Part shown: piece after piece, positions 34,259 through 47,000 of the stretch
How the letters are laid out: every line of letters starts with the position of its first letter
Numbering within the stretch: the stretch's first letter is position 1
Source: Phoronis australis
Lineage: Eukaryota; Phoronida; Phoronidae
Direction: 5' to 3'
Length of the DNA: 64,000 nucleotides
NCBI GenBank assembly: GCA_002633005.1
Contig: NMRA01000227.1
Coordinates: forward strand, 1-64,000
Program-made: the position numbers and the translations under genes
The notes under the pieces: model-generated
The model's input: only the letters and a program-made list of their open reading frames with translations
Databases searched by the model: none
Told to the model about the DNA's origin: nothing

Positions 34259-34869
34259 TAACATTTGGGCTGTTGACTCGTATTCTCTTAGAAATAAACT
34301 ATTGGAACGGACTCAGTGAGAGCCTGTGTTTTACAGTTGGCCCCCACTTAGGTAAAATCTAAAAATTTGGAGCTTAACTTTGAGGCAAATACATTAATAA
34401 TTAATTTTCTTCCTGCTGTCTTGAGGGTTGCTTTGCCATAACACTGAAAGATGATAACTTTAATATGATTCCATCAATTTTGTGGCCAACTATTAAACCA
34501 AGTTACCTGTCATTCCATGATATTTAATCACTTGTGTAAACTGAAACATGTTCTGTACACATTGGCGTATATCCTTCTGAGTAAAACAATCTCTGTTACA
34601 TCCTCTACTTTCCAAATAAATTACAGACTCCAAGCAATTTGTCATGCTGGCACTAACTTCAGTAAAACTCACTATAAAGTTGGATCCTTGTTAGTTAGAC
34701 CTTGGTGTAACTCTAATAGGGTTGATCATTATAGTTATCTATCACACTTGGTGCACTCAGTCCTTGAGAGGAGTCAAACATTGTCTTACTCCAATCATAT
34801 CTCTTCTCATCGTAGTTGACTTGTGTCAGTTTTACAGTCGTTCCTAATGGTTCTAAACCCATGCCTTGC

Positions 34870-35041
34870 TCAGTCACTGTCTGACATAACAAAGTCCTCC
34901 ACCAGATCACCTTGGTCCTCAATAGAGTCTCCACTGTCGCTGGCCTCTTCACCATCTTCACTATTGCCTCCCTCGTCAACATTTTCATCATCTTCATCTG
35001 CAGACCCAGCCAGTTGTTCCAACTCATCACTATCAAAATCA
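34870..35041 (-). CDS. NOC2L: NOC2L exon P (last, acidic tail and stop)
   Basis: Acceptor TCGTCTTTTCAG, stop TGA at 34872-34870. Encodes [16 protein letters not shown] and ends [10 protein letters not shown], the acidic tail common in NOC2 proteins. Confidence 0.93.
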
Positions 35042-38000
35042 CTGAAAAGACGAAAGTGACTCAGTAACAAACCTTTTTCTTAAACAATGAAGACATACGT
35101 TAATGAACAATTCATCTTACACTTGACAAAAGCACTTCGCACTGTCAGTCCTTTATTACCAAGTACGTTGTTGCTGTTTGCTTTATCACACCTTAACCTT
35201 AATCTTAATCTGTCATAAGGGCCTACTGATGGGCAGTTAACTGGTTTCCACGGGATAATGAGTGTCTTCACAATAGGCAGGAGGATTTCCCATGTGTTTC
35301 ATAATTTATAATAAGCAGCTAGTTGTACAAGAAGTTTGGGGATTGTGGACTAGTTTCAAGGGGCAACTCCTTATTTACAACGCAAGTAACATAAAAAGTT
35401 GATTAACTCCACAACAAACTGGCCTTTACACGAGAAATGCAGAGCAATGTTATGCACCCATTGTGGGAACTGCAAATGGCAAAGATATAAGGAAAGAACA
35501 ACACTGCTGAGGTTACCACTAGGGGGCACTGCATCCATCCAATAATAGATGCCAGTCATGCTCACTGATTCTTTTATAAGGGGTTTTAGCAGACTTCAAA
35601 AGTGATTGCCACTTGGCTGCACAGCTCAAGTGGAAACTATAAAAAAAGACGAGTGCTGGTCTCTTCCGAATAAAATGTATGCCAAATTTCATGTAGATCC
35701 TGAATGAAACGTGAAAGGTACTGAGGCAAACTTAAAAAAAACTAAAACTGACATCAGGAGGCAAATCAATGATCGACACTTGCCAAAAATGAACCGTCAT
35801 CACATCTCCTTCAATACAAACAACTGCGTCAGATTTAGTAATGATTGCACTAACAAACAAGAGCAACGCGGAGCGTTGAAATGCGCCCACGAATGCATTG
35901 CAAATGGTGTGCTTTTGGGGTTATTTGTTTGTATCATAAAAAATGCCATATTTCATAAAAATCTGTCAAGGAACTTTAGAGAAACAAAAGAAAACAGAAT
36001 AAAATGAAATTGCCACTAGTGGACACAGTGTCCGTTGGATCCGCCTGAAAGTCGTCGTCTGTTATTTTCATATAAATACACTTGCTAAATTTAATAAAGA
36101 TCCTGCAGTGGGTTTAGGAGATACAACTATGGGTGCAGAACAAAACTACCACTAGGAGGCGCAACAGTAGTCAGTCACCATCATCAAAGGTCGTCTTCAC
36201 ACTGAGAAAATATTAGCCGATTTTCAAATGATTTGGTTGATACAGGGGTGGACACCAAAAACAAGATTTGAAAACAGCAAAAATGGCCACTAGATGGTGC
36301 AAAATACCTCGATTCCATCCAAAAACAGGAAGATAGCGTCATCACACTAATAGATGGTTATATTTAAAATTTTATGAAAATCTGTTGAGGACGTTTGAAG
36401 ATACTGAGTTAAACGTAAAAAACTAAAATTGCCAGTAGGGGGCACAGCAGTAGCCAGATCTGTTTGAAAGTCGTCGTCATATGTAGTCAACATCATATAC
36501 ATACACTTGCTAAATTAAGTAAAGATCCTGCGAATGGTTTAGGAGATACAGCCATAGGCGCAACAAAAACAAAACTGCCACTAGGAGGCGCAAACTACGT
36601 CAAATCCATCCGAAAATGGGAGGAGAGCGTCATCTCACTAACAGGTGCCAACACACCAAATTTCATGAAAATCCGTTCAGGACTTTTTAAGATACAAAGG
36701 TAAGCGTAAAAAACTAAAATTGCCACTAGAGGGCACACCGGTAGTCGGATCCATCTGAAAGTTCGCTCATGCCGTCCCATTCATGAATGGAACATATGTG
36801 CCAAATTTCATGAACGTATGTCAAAGGGTTTTGGAGACAGAGCGCCGGCCGGACGCCGGACGGACAGAGATGATGGCATAATGCGTCCACATATAAATAT
36901 GGGCAGATTCCGTCTTTCCTCGTTATACAAAAACGTGCCAAATTTCATGACGTTCCTCGAAGGAACTTGACAATTACAGACAGATGCTAACATTTAATAC
37001 AATTGTTCACCTGTACTCATCAGATCCATCGTCATCTTCAGTCTTCCTCTTTTTGGCTGGCCTTTCTGATTTAGGAAGGAACCTGTAGGCAAAACGTTCT
37101 CACCATACACCAAAATCGTAACTACAGGTCAATGTCAAAATACATCCAATGACAAAACAATAGAAATAGATGTGCACAAAATGATTTGTGGATACAATAG
37201 AGTTGAGGCTCATAGGCTTGAACAAATACTCAAAATATGTCAATAACGCCCAGTTATACATTCTAGACATTAAAAGCTAAGCTGCTTTTGGTCTTTAGCT
37301 TGACTCATTTTGAGATCTGCGGTCACTGATTAAAAAACACCTGCACGGGTGGATTTTACTTTTTGAAAAAAGTCAGCGATTAAAAATAAATACCACGCCA
37401 CAGATTTGATTTTCAAAAAAATAACAGACAAGTGTGTATTTTGGTCTGATGTTATCAATAACAGCATGCTTCTCAATAGTCGAGGTCACATCAACATTCA
37501 ACAAATCACAGAACAAATATTTCTCCCTAAGACTTTTGCATCAACAGAGCCATTCAGAGTTTAAGTACAAGGGGAATATGAAAACGGTTTAGCAACACTA
37601 AAAATTAAAAATCAACAAAACAAGTATATAGATATAGGAGACAGTGTTAGATGACAAATATCATATATCCAGCAGAATTACTCGATGCAAAAATTATCAA
37701 AACTTGTGAAACTTACTGTAAAATAGTTTCCCCTGACGTTACAGAGCCACCTGATTCCTTCTAGTGAGACTGATGATTGGTTCTCCCAACGTTTTGAACA
37801 CCATCTTACAGTTACTTCCAAAGTTGTGATTTATTATCTTTAACATCTAATTCCAATATGTACCACAGACCAAACATTAGATGTGTGACTGTAAATGTGT
37901 GTGTGATTTGAAAATCATTTGCATATGTGATGGATTCACTGTGAATTCCATTCTACACTGTGAACGCATGAGACCAATTGCCTAAACAGCATAAGAGTTA

Positions 38001-41000
38001 CATAATGCACAACAATAATGAAAACTGTTAATATCTTTACCTTAATTCATCATCATCATCATCAGCAGACTCCCCACTGCTGGACTCAAACAGGGCAGAT
38101 AACTCCTTGCGTTCTTCTTCCGTGGCTTTGTTAGCCATCCGCGGTGGACGCTCAATAACTGGGATGTCATCCACAAGCTACAGCAAAATGTCAACATCAC
38201 TCAAATACAGCAGAATTTTATCTTTGATTCTAGCCCAGGAATAGTTAAACAAGACTGCTTCATTATCAACAAACTAGGTATAGTTATCCAATCATCCCTT
38301 TACAAATCAGCATGTACAGGGAAAGTTCTAGTCTTGAAGGACATCCTACACGGCCAATTTTCAGTCATTTTAGTACGACAAAAAACTAAAAAGTTCCGTC
38401 ACTAAAACTTACTGAATGTGTGCTTGTGGTTGATTATCAGAAGGATTTAAGTCAACACAATAGATAAAGTCTAATGGCCATTTATTTATTAAAAACAAAA
38501 TACATACTTCACTAATACCATGCCCGGGTAATCCACCCTGAATTTTTGCCAAATTTCCACGTAAGCGCCCACTGTTCGGGTAATCGCACATCCCCTACTT
38601 TGTGCAAATTTCAGCTTCTCCGGTAATCAACCATCGCCAATTTACCATTAACAAAACTTAAACTTGTGCTTTTGCTCGCATATTTGCCTCCAGCTCAGAC
38701 TTCCATGTTTGAAGGAAACATGGCATGCTTACGTACGATAGTCTAGAAAAGTTCGTTTTATATCTGGCATTTATGGAATAACTTACGGTACTAGCAACTA
38801 CCTTTTCCTAAATCGTCAGTGTTTTAATCAAGGAAATGAAATATAGTCACATCAACTCATCTGAAACAGAACTTGCTGATATAGTAAGGGGACTACCATT
38901 CGAGTTTCACAAAGTTCCGCGGGACGACATTTTGAAGCGCATTAATATATTTGAATACATCTGAGTTTTTAGCAACAGACTCGCGAAATCACCCTTTCAA
39001 AAACGAAATCCTGTTTCTGTTCAAGCCATGAGAAACTTAGTGGTTCCGTTGATTGCCCGAACTTACAAGTTCCATGCTCGAATGAACACCCCGCGCACGT
39101 GCCCAGTTCGGCTAAAATTTGGATGTAAGCGACCACTGCTTGGGTAATTGCCCACCCCAAACTTTTGCCAATTTTTGGTTTAAGCACTTACTGCTTGAGT
39201 AATCACCCACCCCCTGTCTCAGGGTTTCCCAAGTTAAACGACCATGGTGTTAGCCCGCGAGTTTACGGTGTATCACTTTATTTTTTAACAGACACTATTT
39301 CCAGTAAACATACCCGGTCCTTGCCAGCAATCTCATACTGAAGCTCATGATCTCGTAGTCGCCTCCAGGTAGCGTAATATTTACCAATGGGAGTACCTTC
39401 CTGTTTGCATCTTATTTCCCAAGCATCCTAAAAATGTCCTTCCACTGTTAGACCACAGACTTCATATGATGACATAATCAAATATTTAATGTTGTTAAAA
39501 CAATCTTCACATCAAAATAAACAATTCACCAGCAAATATAGAGCAAAAAAGACTGAGAATGCAGTTAATATTAGTACAGTTAATACTAGTACAGTTTAAC
39601 ATATTCAAATGGAAAATTGTCAAGGATGACATAGCTTCCATTATATAGATAGTTGGTTTAACTTTAAACTAATTAGTAAACTTGATCAGTGATGAGCGTT
39701 ATCCATACACTAACTGTACAATCACTGTCTCTCATGCTCCCAAGTCAAAACTGAGCCCACGGATACTCACAGTTCAGAACTATTTACAGTGACAAGAGCT
39801 TCTGGCTCTATGACAATGCTTCACAGTAAAACATAGTCCTGTTTGTTCTAAATCTTGCACCAGTTTTGCTATTACACACCATTTCATTGAATTCAGCAGA
39901 ATTTTTTGATGTAGAATAATAGAAAATTTAATCTCATACATCCACAAACATATTGCTACTATAGCTATAACTGAAAAAAAATGCTATTGTTTAAAAACAG
40001 CAAAATTGAATGGAATTAAATACTGTACACAATGGAAAGAATAACCTGTTAGCTAACAATCACTAGATCTAATGTCAGATGACATAGATGTAAATTAGCT
40101 AACAAGCACTAGATCTAATGTCAGATGACATAGATGTAAATTAGCTAACAATCACTAGATCTAATGTCAGATGACATAGATGTAAATTAGCTAACAATCA
40201 CTAGATCTAATGTCAGATGACATAGATGTAAATTAGCTAACAATCACTAGATCTAATGTCAGATGACATAGATGTAAATTAGCTAACAATCACTAGATCT
40301 AATGTCAGATGACATAGATGTAAAGGGTGGCTTACCACAGCCTTAACATCTGTTAGGTCAAGGGTCGACGTCTTCCTACGATGCCTTATCACCTTGCTAT
40401 TCTCTTCTACTTTATCAACAATTTGCTTGATCTGCTTGCAGAAGTTGGCAACCTTACACTTCTTCAAGAAGTCCTTCAGCTGAAATAGAAATTATCACAA
40501 GGTTTAAATGTCAACAAGAGCATGCAATTAACATATTTGAAAATTTTCAGTATCAGTAAACCACCAAACGAATCTTTTGCAATTTCTCTGCAAATCAATA
40601 AGGCTTGTCAAACGACCGTTAGACAAAATGGTGTGAGTAACAAATATCACTCAGTGTAAAGACAAAAAAACACGAATTTAACATTTAAACTGCAGATAGT
40701 GTGATATTACGAATCATGGCACATTTAAACTGAGTTGAAGTTGTTGATTACCACCACCAGGTGGCTAACAGTGAGTTGTTGTTGTTGATTACCACCACTA
40801 GGTGGCCAGCAGTGAGTTGTAGTTGTTGATTACCACCACTAGGTGGCCAGCAGTGAGTTGTAGTTGTTGATTACCACCACTAGGTGGCCAGCAGTGAGTT
40901 GTAGTTGTTGATTACCACCACTAGGTGGCCAGCAGTGAGTTGTAGTTGTTGATTACCACCACTAGGTGGCCAGCAGTGAGTTGTAGTTGTTGATTACCAC

Positions 41001-44000
41001 CACTAGGTGGCCAGCAGTGAGTTGTAGTTGTTGATTACCACCACTAGGTGGCCAGCAGTGAGTTGTAGTTGTTGATTACCACCACTAGGTGGCCAGCAGT
41101 GAGTTGTAGTTGTTGATTACCACCACTAGGTGGCCAGCAGTGAGTTGTAGTTGTTGATTACCACCACTAGGTGGCCAGCAGTGAGTTGTAGTTGTTGATT
41201 ACCACCACTAGGTGGCCAGCAGTGAGTTGTAGTTGTTGATTACCACCACTAGGTGGCCAGCAGTGAGTTGTAGTTGTTGATTACTACCACTAGGTGGCCA
41301 GCAGTGAGTTGTAGTTGTTGATTACTACCACTAGGTGGCCAGCAGTGAGTTGTTGTTGTTGATTACCACCACTAGGTGGCCAGCAGTGAGTTGTAGTTGT
41401 TGATTACCACCACTAGGTAGCAAAGAGTGAGCAGCAGCTCTTGGTGTACCTGAATGAGAGCTGGAAGAGCCAACTCAGGGAAGCCCACACTGTGCGAGTG
41501 TATGTGAAATTGTTCCAAAAGTATCTCATACAGCTGGTCAATTAGGCCTTCCTGTAACAGTGTAAAGAAAAATGTAGTTTATAAAGAATACACCAAATTT
41601 TGTAATTTTGACCAAGTAACTTTTATATCCTGAAATATATGCAATTAGTGTCACTCGCATTCTCTCCAATAGAACCACTTTACATGAAATTTCACTAAGA
41701 TCAATCAAGGACTATTGAAGCAGAGACAATTAACAACAAAATTACTACACTTTTATTTTTCTTAATAAGAACACATTTTTCAAATTCCATAATGACTATT
41801 CATACGGTTTGGGGGATAGAAAGGCAAACACCAAAAAGAATTCAGAATAATAGACAGATACATTAGAAGTAAACATAAAAAATTAAATTGCCACTAAGGG
41901 AGACAACATTGTCGGATTTGTTTTAATAAGTTGTTGGCATTCACCGTCAACTTCATTGGAACACATCGTTTGCCAAATTTCATGAAGATTCTACAGAGAA
42001 GTTTAAGAGATACAACAGTGGACATTGGACGCCACACCAATATGGAGATAATGGTACGATGTATACAAGGACACGTAGAAATGCATAGTCAGCAACATTT
42101 ACACATACTTTTATGTAGAAATGCAACCAATTCTCAACCAATTCTCAACCAATTCTCAATTCCCAATACATTAAAGAAAGCCAGCACAGACATATCTAAC
42201 AGTAGAGTGATCACGGGTGTTACCCTGAATGCCTTCTCTTGAAGTTGGGTCTTGGACAGTTTGAGAATACAAGAGAAGTTGAATGGCTTGAAACTGAGTG
42301 AAGCATGCTTCTTGTTGAAGTCTGTCTGTTCAAATACCTGAAGCAGAACAGAATACCACTAAGTGTCTTGTAGTGCAATTCATGAATGCACAAATGTTGA
42401 TAGGAAATGGTCAACGCAACATCAAGTCAGTTCTTGTCACAAAAACATGCACACTTGAATGCAAGGCAAAACAATGATGTAAAATACTGATGAGATAATA
42501 ACTAAAACAGGTGATACTCTGTGGCATTATTTGTTATTTCATTGCTATGTCAACTATGAAGTGCTGTACCTCCAGTAATATTGGTAAGACGGGTATGAAA
42601 GTTGCCGTATGTGAAGACAAAGTGTTAAGCAGCTTGGCACAATGGAAACGAAGGGGATAGAACTTGGCAGTTGGTATCAACCTGCAATAAACAAACAAAA
42701 AAAGGAAAAGGTATTGCCAGCTTTCCTTAAAACTGTGCTGACAAGTTCACAGACAACAGTCACATGAGAAGGCCATACATTTGCAAAACCTGTCAAACCT
42801 AGTTAGAGAGTAAAAAGAAATGGCAAAGCTTGCTCTTTTAGCTTGCCACAACATCTCATCATGACATTTATATCTAGATTTTGAGCACTTGATGACCTGT
42901 GGTATCTTGAATCTTCGGTATTCAACAACCACAGCTGTGGCAAGTTACAAACTTAAAGGTGACCAGCTACATATTGCTCACAACAGTTTTCATACTAACC
43001 AGTACTTGAACAATTGCAGTGGAATGTAAACCATAAACTATGTCTAGAAATAGCACGATTGGAAAGTACTGAGAATGAGACACACAAGGTTGTCATAACT
43101 ACACAGCAGAAACAACCGGGGCAAAGTACACATTATTCAAGTATTGATATCTTGCTGCTCCAGTATACCAACTGCAATCTACATTGCCCAATGCTACATG
43201 TAAACTTTGTTAGATGGCATACAACACACATGTCCACAAGAACAAGTCTTGGTAGATAGTATACAACACACATGTCCACAAGAACAAGTCTTGGTAGATA
43301 GTATACAACACACATGCAGTGTTCTCCATGGCCTGTTTTAACTCGACGCTGTAAGAGTTTGGATTTTGCTGCCTCGAGTTTGGAAAATGCGCGTGGAGTT
43401 TAGAAAGTGCTGCGTCAGGTTTGAACTTTTGTCCTGGCTTGGTATTTCAGCCCTCAACCCTAAAGCAGTGCCTGATTAACCAACATCAAGCCCAATACAG
43501 AACTTTGGAGGCAGTCAACACTATATGTATAACTTCGTAAGACACTACAAAAGTTTAAATTATAATTAACAAAATCTGCAAAAAAATTTAAATAACAAAC
43601 ATTTCATGGAGTCACCTAGCTTGCTTAATTAAATTACTAATCTACTTTGTCATTCTAACTTTAAAATTTTGCAAGTCAACCTATAAAAAAGCAATTTAAT
43701 TTGCTTAATAAAGACAATTTTGATTTTGACAGACATCTAGTGGCAAGTTAGAACTTTATGAGCTTATTAAACTTGACAACAGGTGTCACTAAAAACTAGG
43801 TCACATCAGAACTCATGTTAGTAGTACTTACTATGTCTAATTGATATTAAAATCGGCATTGGTATTATTAAAGGAACTTTCGATCTTTTGTTTGCTGCTC
43901 TGGGACTGTCAAATGCTTTGGAGAAATTATGAGATGCATTGGTAGGAAAGCTAAACTTTGAAGTGTCTAAGAAGTAGGTCACACCAGTGCAGTGTGCAGT

Positions 44001-47000
44001 TTTAAACCATATATAAATACCTCCAGCATAACCATGCTTATGGGTAGACAAAAAACAATGTCAATAACTGATATTCAACATTTGCATGGAGTTTGGAATT
44101 TATAATGTGGAGAACACTGACATGTCCACACGAACAAGTCTTGGTAGATAGTATACAACACACATGTCCACAAGAATCAGTCTTGGTAGATAGTATACAA
44201 CACACGTGTCCACAAGAGCCAGTCTTGGTAGATAATATACAAAACAGATGTCCTCAAGAGACAGTCTTGGTAGATAATATACAAAACAGATGTCCTCAAG
44301 AGACAGTCTTGGTAGATAATATACAAAACAGATGTCCTCAAGAGACAGTCTTGGTAGATAATATACAAAACAGATGTCCTCAAGAATCAGTCTTGGTAGA
44401 TAGTATACAACACACATGTCCACAAAAGCCAGTCTTGCTGATATACAGACAGTTGTACAAACCTTGCTGAGATCTCCTAGGGAAGACCATCTACTTGCCA
44501 AGGATGGTCAGTTTTGGATGGCTATAAGTGGCTATAACTGATCACAAGGGTACATGGTACATACATGTCCACAGCTTCAGAGACACCCATACACACATAA
44601 TTAAACCTACCTGATTGTACCAAGGATGGTCTGTTTTGGATGGAAATGAGTGGTTACAAAGGTACATGGTACATACATGTCCACAGCTTCAGAGACACCC
44701 ATACACACATAATTAAACCTACCTGATTGTACCAAGGATGGTCTGTTTTGGATGGAAATGAGTGGTTACAAAGGTACATGGTACATACATGTCCACAGCT
44801 TCAGAGACACTCATACACACATAATTAAACCTACCTGATTGTACCAAGGATGGTCTGTGTTAGAGGGTAAATGAGTGGCTGTAGCTCATCACTGGGGTAG
44901 ATGGTACTCAACATGCGGGTCCACAGCCCCAGACAATGGATGTACTGCCAATTGTATACACCCTGGCTAGTCTCCTGAGGAAATAAAGACACACGTTGAT
45001 GAAACATGACATGATTAGTTTCAAGAACCAGTCACTACCACATTTGCAAAGACTGTTGTAAGAAAAGAGTACATTGACTAAAAAAGATTTTATCAACAAT
45101 GCCTAACATGAGTGGGCTCCCAACTAGCCACACTCCTGTATTTAAAATAAAATTGAGCCCCTGGAAATCTACACAATGGCAAGTGTTGAATGTTTGATTT
45201 AATTTGACAATGCAACACAAAATGTGAGAGACTATACTGTGGTTGAATAAAGTTCATGAGTACTATATCTGACACAATGAACCACTTTTTTATCTTACTT
45301 TGAAGATAGCCATTTGTGACCCATCGAAACAATGCTCAAAAAAAGATTTCAGAAAAAACACAGTGTTGAATTCCCGAACTAGTGGACATCTTGTATACTA
45401 GAATAAACCCTGAAGACCAAGGAATGCCAGACTGCTTTAGACCTCAGAACAGAAGGGGAAATCCTGACACTGTTAGTTCGCATACAAGTTCTAATCTGTT
45501 GTCTTTGTTCACATATAACTATACTATGCAAAACAACAAGACCCAAATGACCAAAGAAATGTCTAGAATTTTACAATTACAGGAGCTTCTATTGTGGAAG
45601 CAGTTTACACAAAAACAAATTCGAATCCTTTTTGACAGAATGTTCCTTTCAGAAGCATTGCCAACTTATATCCAAACATCTGCTTAAAATCATGTGTCTA
45701 TATTGTTGGCAAGCCAATATGACTATAATGCTCACAATAACATAGAGCAAACTAAGACATAAATTTAAATGTACCTTCTTCTTTGTGATGATAGCATTCC
45801 TCAAATGAATGGCCAGCTGACGAATGTAGACAAAGGCAAACTCATACGCAAGCAATATGTCCATACTCAGTATCTCCACCAAGGAGCGCTGCATGAAGTT
45901 TATCATTGGCAGTGATGTTGGCGACGTGAATTTAGAGTTCTTTACATATTCCATGTACATAACCTGAAATGAAATTAAAATTTTTTGCATCAATATTCCA
46001 TGACATGATCACCTTTAGCAATGAGCAATTTTCGGTCGCTGCGAACATAGCAAGATTTTAAAACTTGTTGGAATTTAATAAAATCACAGAGAAGAATGTG
46101 AATAACTCTCCATTTGCACAGCACAGGAAAAGGTAGCTATACTAATCCCGTTTTATCCAGAGAATAACACAGTTATAAATCACATAATACCACGGTCAGG
46201 TGTGGGATTACCATAAACAAGCATTTTCTTTAGAAGTGTTCTATGTACCATCTCGCGAATAACATAACATTAATGTCCAAAATGCTAATAAATTCTCACC
46301 AAATGCGCTCATCGCGGATGGTCAGAGTCTAACTACAGATCATGTCACTGGAATGTAAGGCTTCTCACAGTACAAAGTATATGTGTCTCAGACTTTGGGT
46401 TGGATGATAAAAAAGTAGACCACATCAAATGTGATTTTTTTATTCCTGTGACAGATTAGATGTTTGATCTGCTCTGAATGCAATGCATCTAAGTCTTACT
46501 ATCATTATATTGTCTTTCAAAGACCAACAATGCAAAAACTATTATGGAATTTCCAGGGTCTGAAACCCAACATAATGTCTTGGGTGAAAGTCTATCAATA
46601 AGTAATCTTTACCTTCAAGGTCATCTTCAACAACTTGCTCTGCAGTAGTCTTGTCAGTTTGTTTATGGACAGAAAAGCCAGCACTCTTGACGTCTCCTCC
46701 CCTGAACTCCATACCTTCACCAGTTGCTACAAACACAAATCGGTAAATAAAACAACAAGAATGGATCAACTGAAATTTGAAATTTTCGGAGGTAACAACT
46801 TCCTTTATCAACAAAAACAGAAATAAAGTAAAATCAAACACGAAATGACAATTGACATATAAGATATGGTGTAATGAAATAATAAGATACATAATGTCTC
46901 ATTAGGAATGCATAGAATAAATACCACAAAGATCCATAAAAAATTTGGAAGATATTAAGCCAGATACAGTGACAGTTTGCCACTAGGGGACACCACACCA

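Noticed and set aside
40738-41418. CRISPR-like regular array
   Set aside because: Whole units repeat with no unique spacers, in an animal intron; the same applies to all other arrays here.
44093-44501. 125- and 133-codon repetitive frames on opposite strands
   Set aside because: The 42-bp repeat unit is a multiple of 3 and stop-free in both directions.
46542-46892. 116-codon minus-strand frame over NOC2L exon F
   Set aside because: Another phase of the same exon gives the conserved NOC2L sequence and correct splice phases; the longer frame does not.
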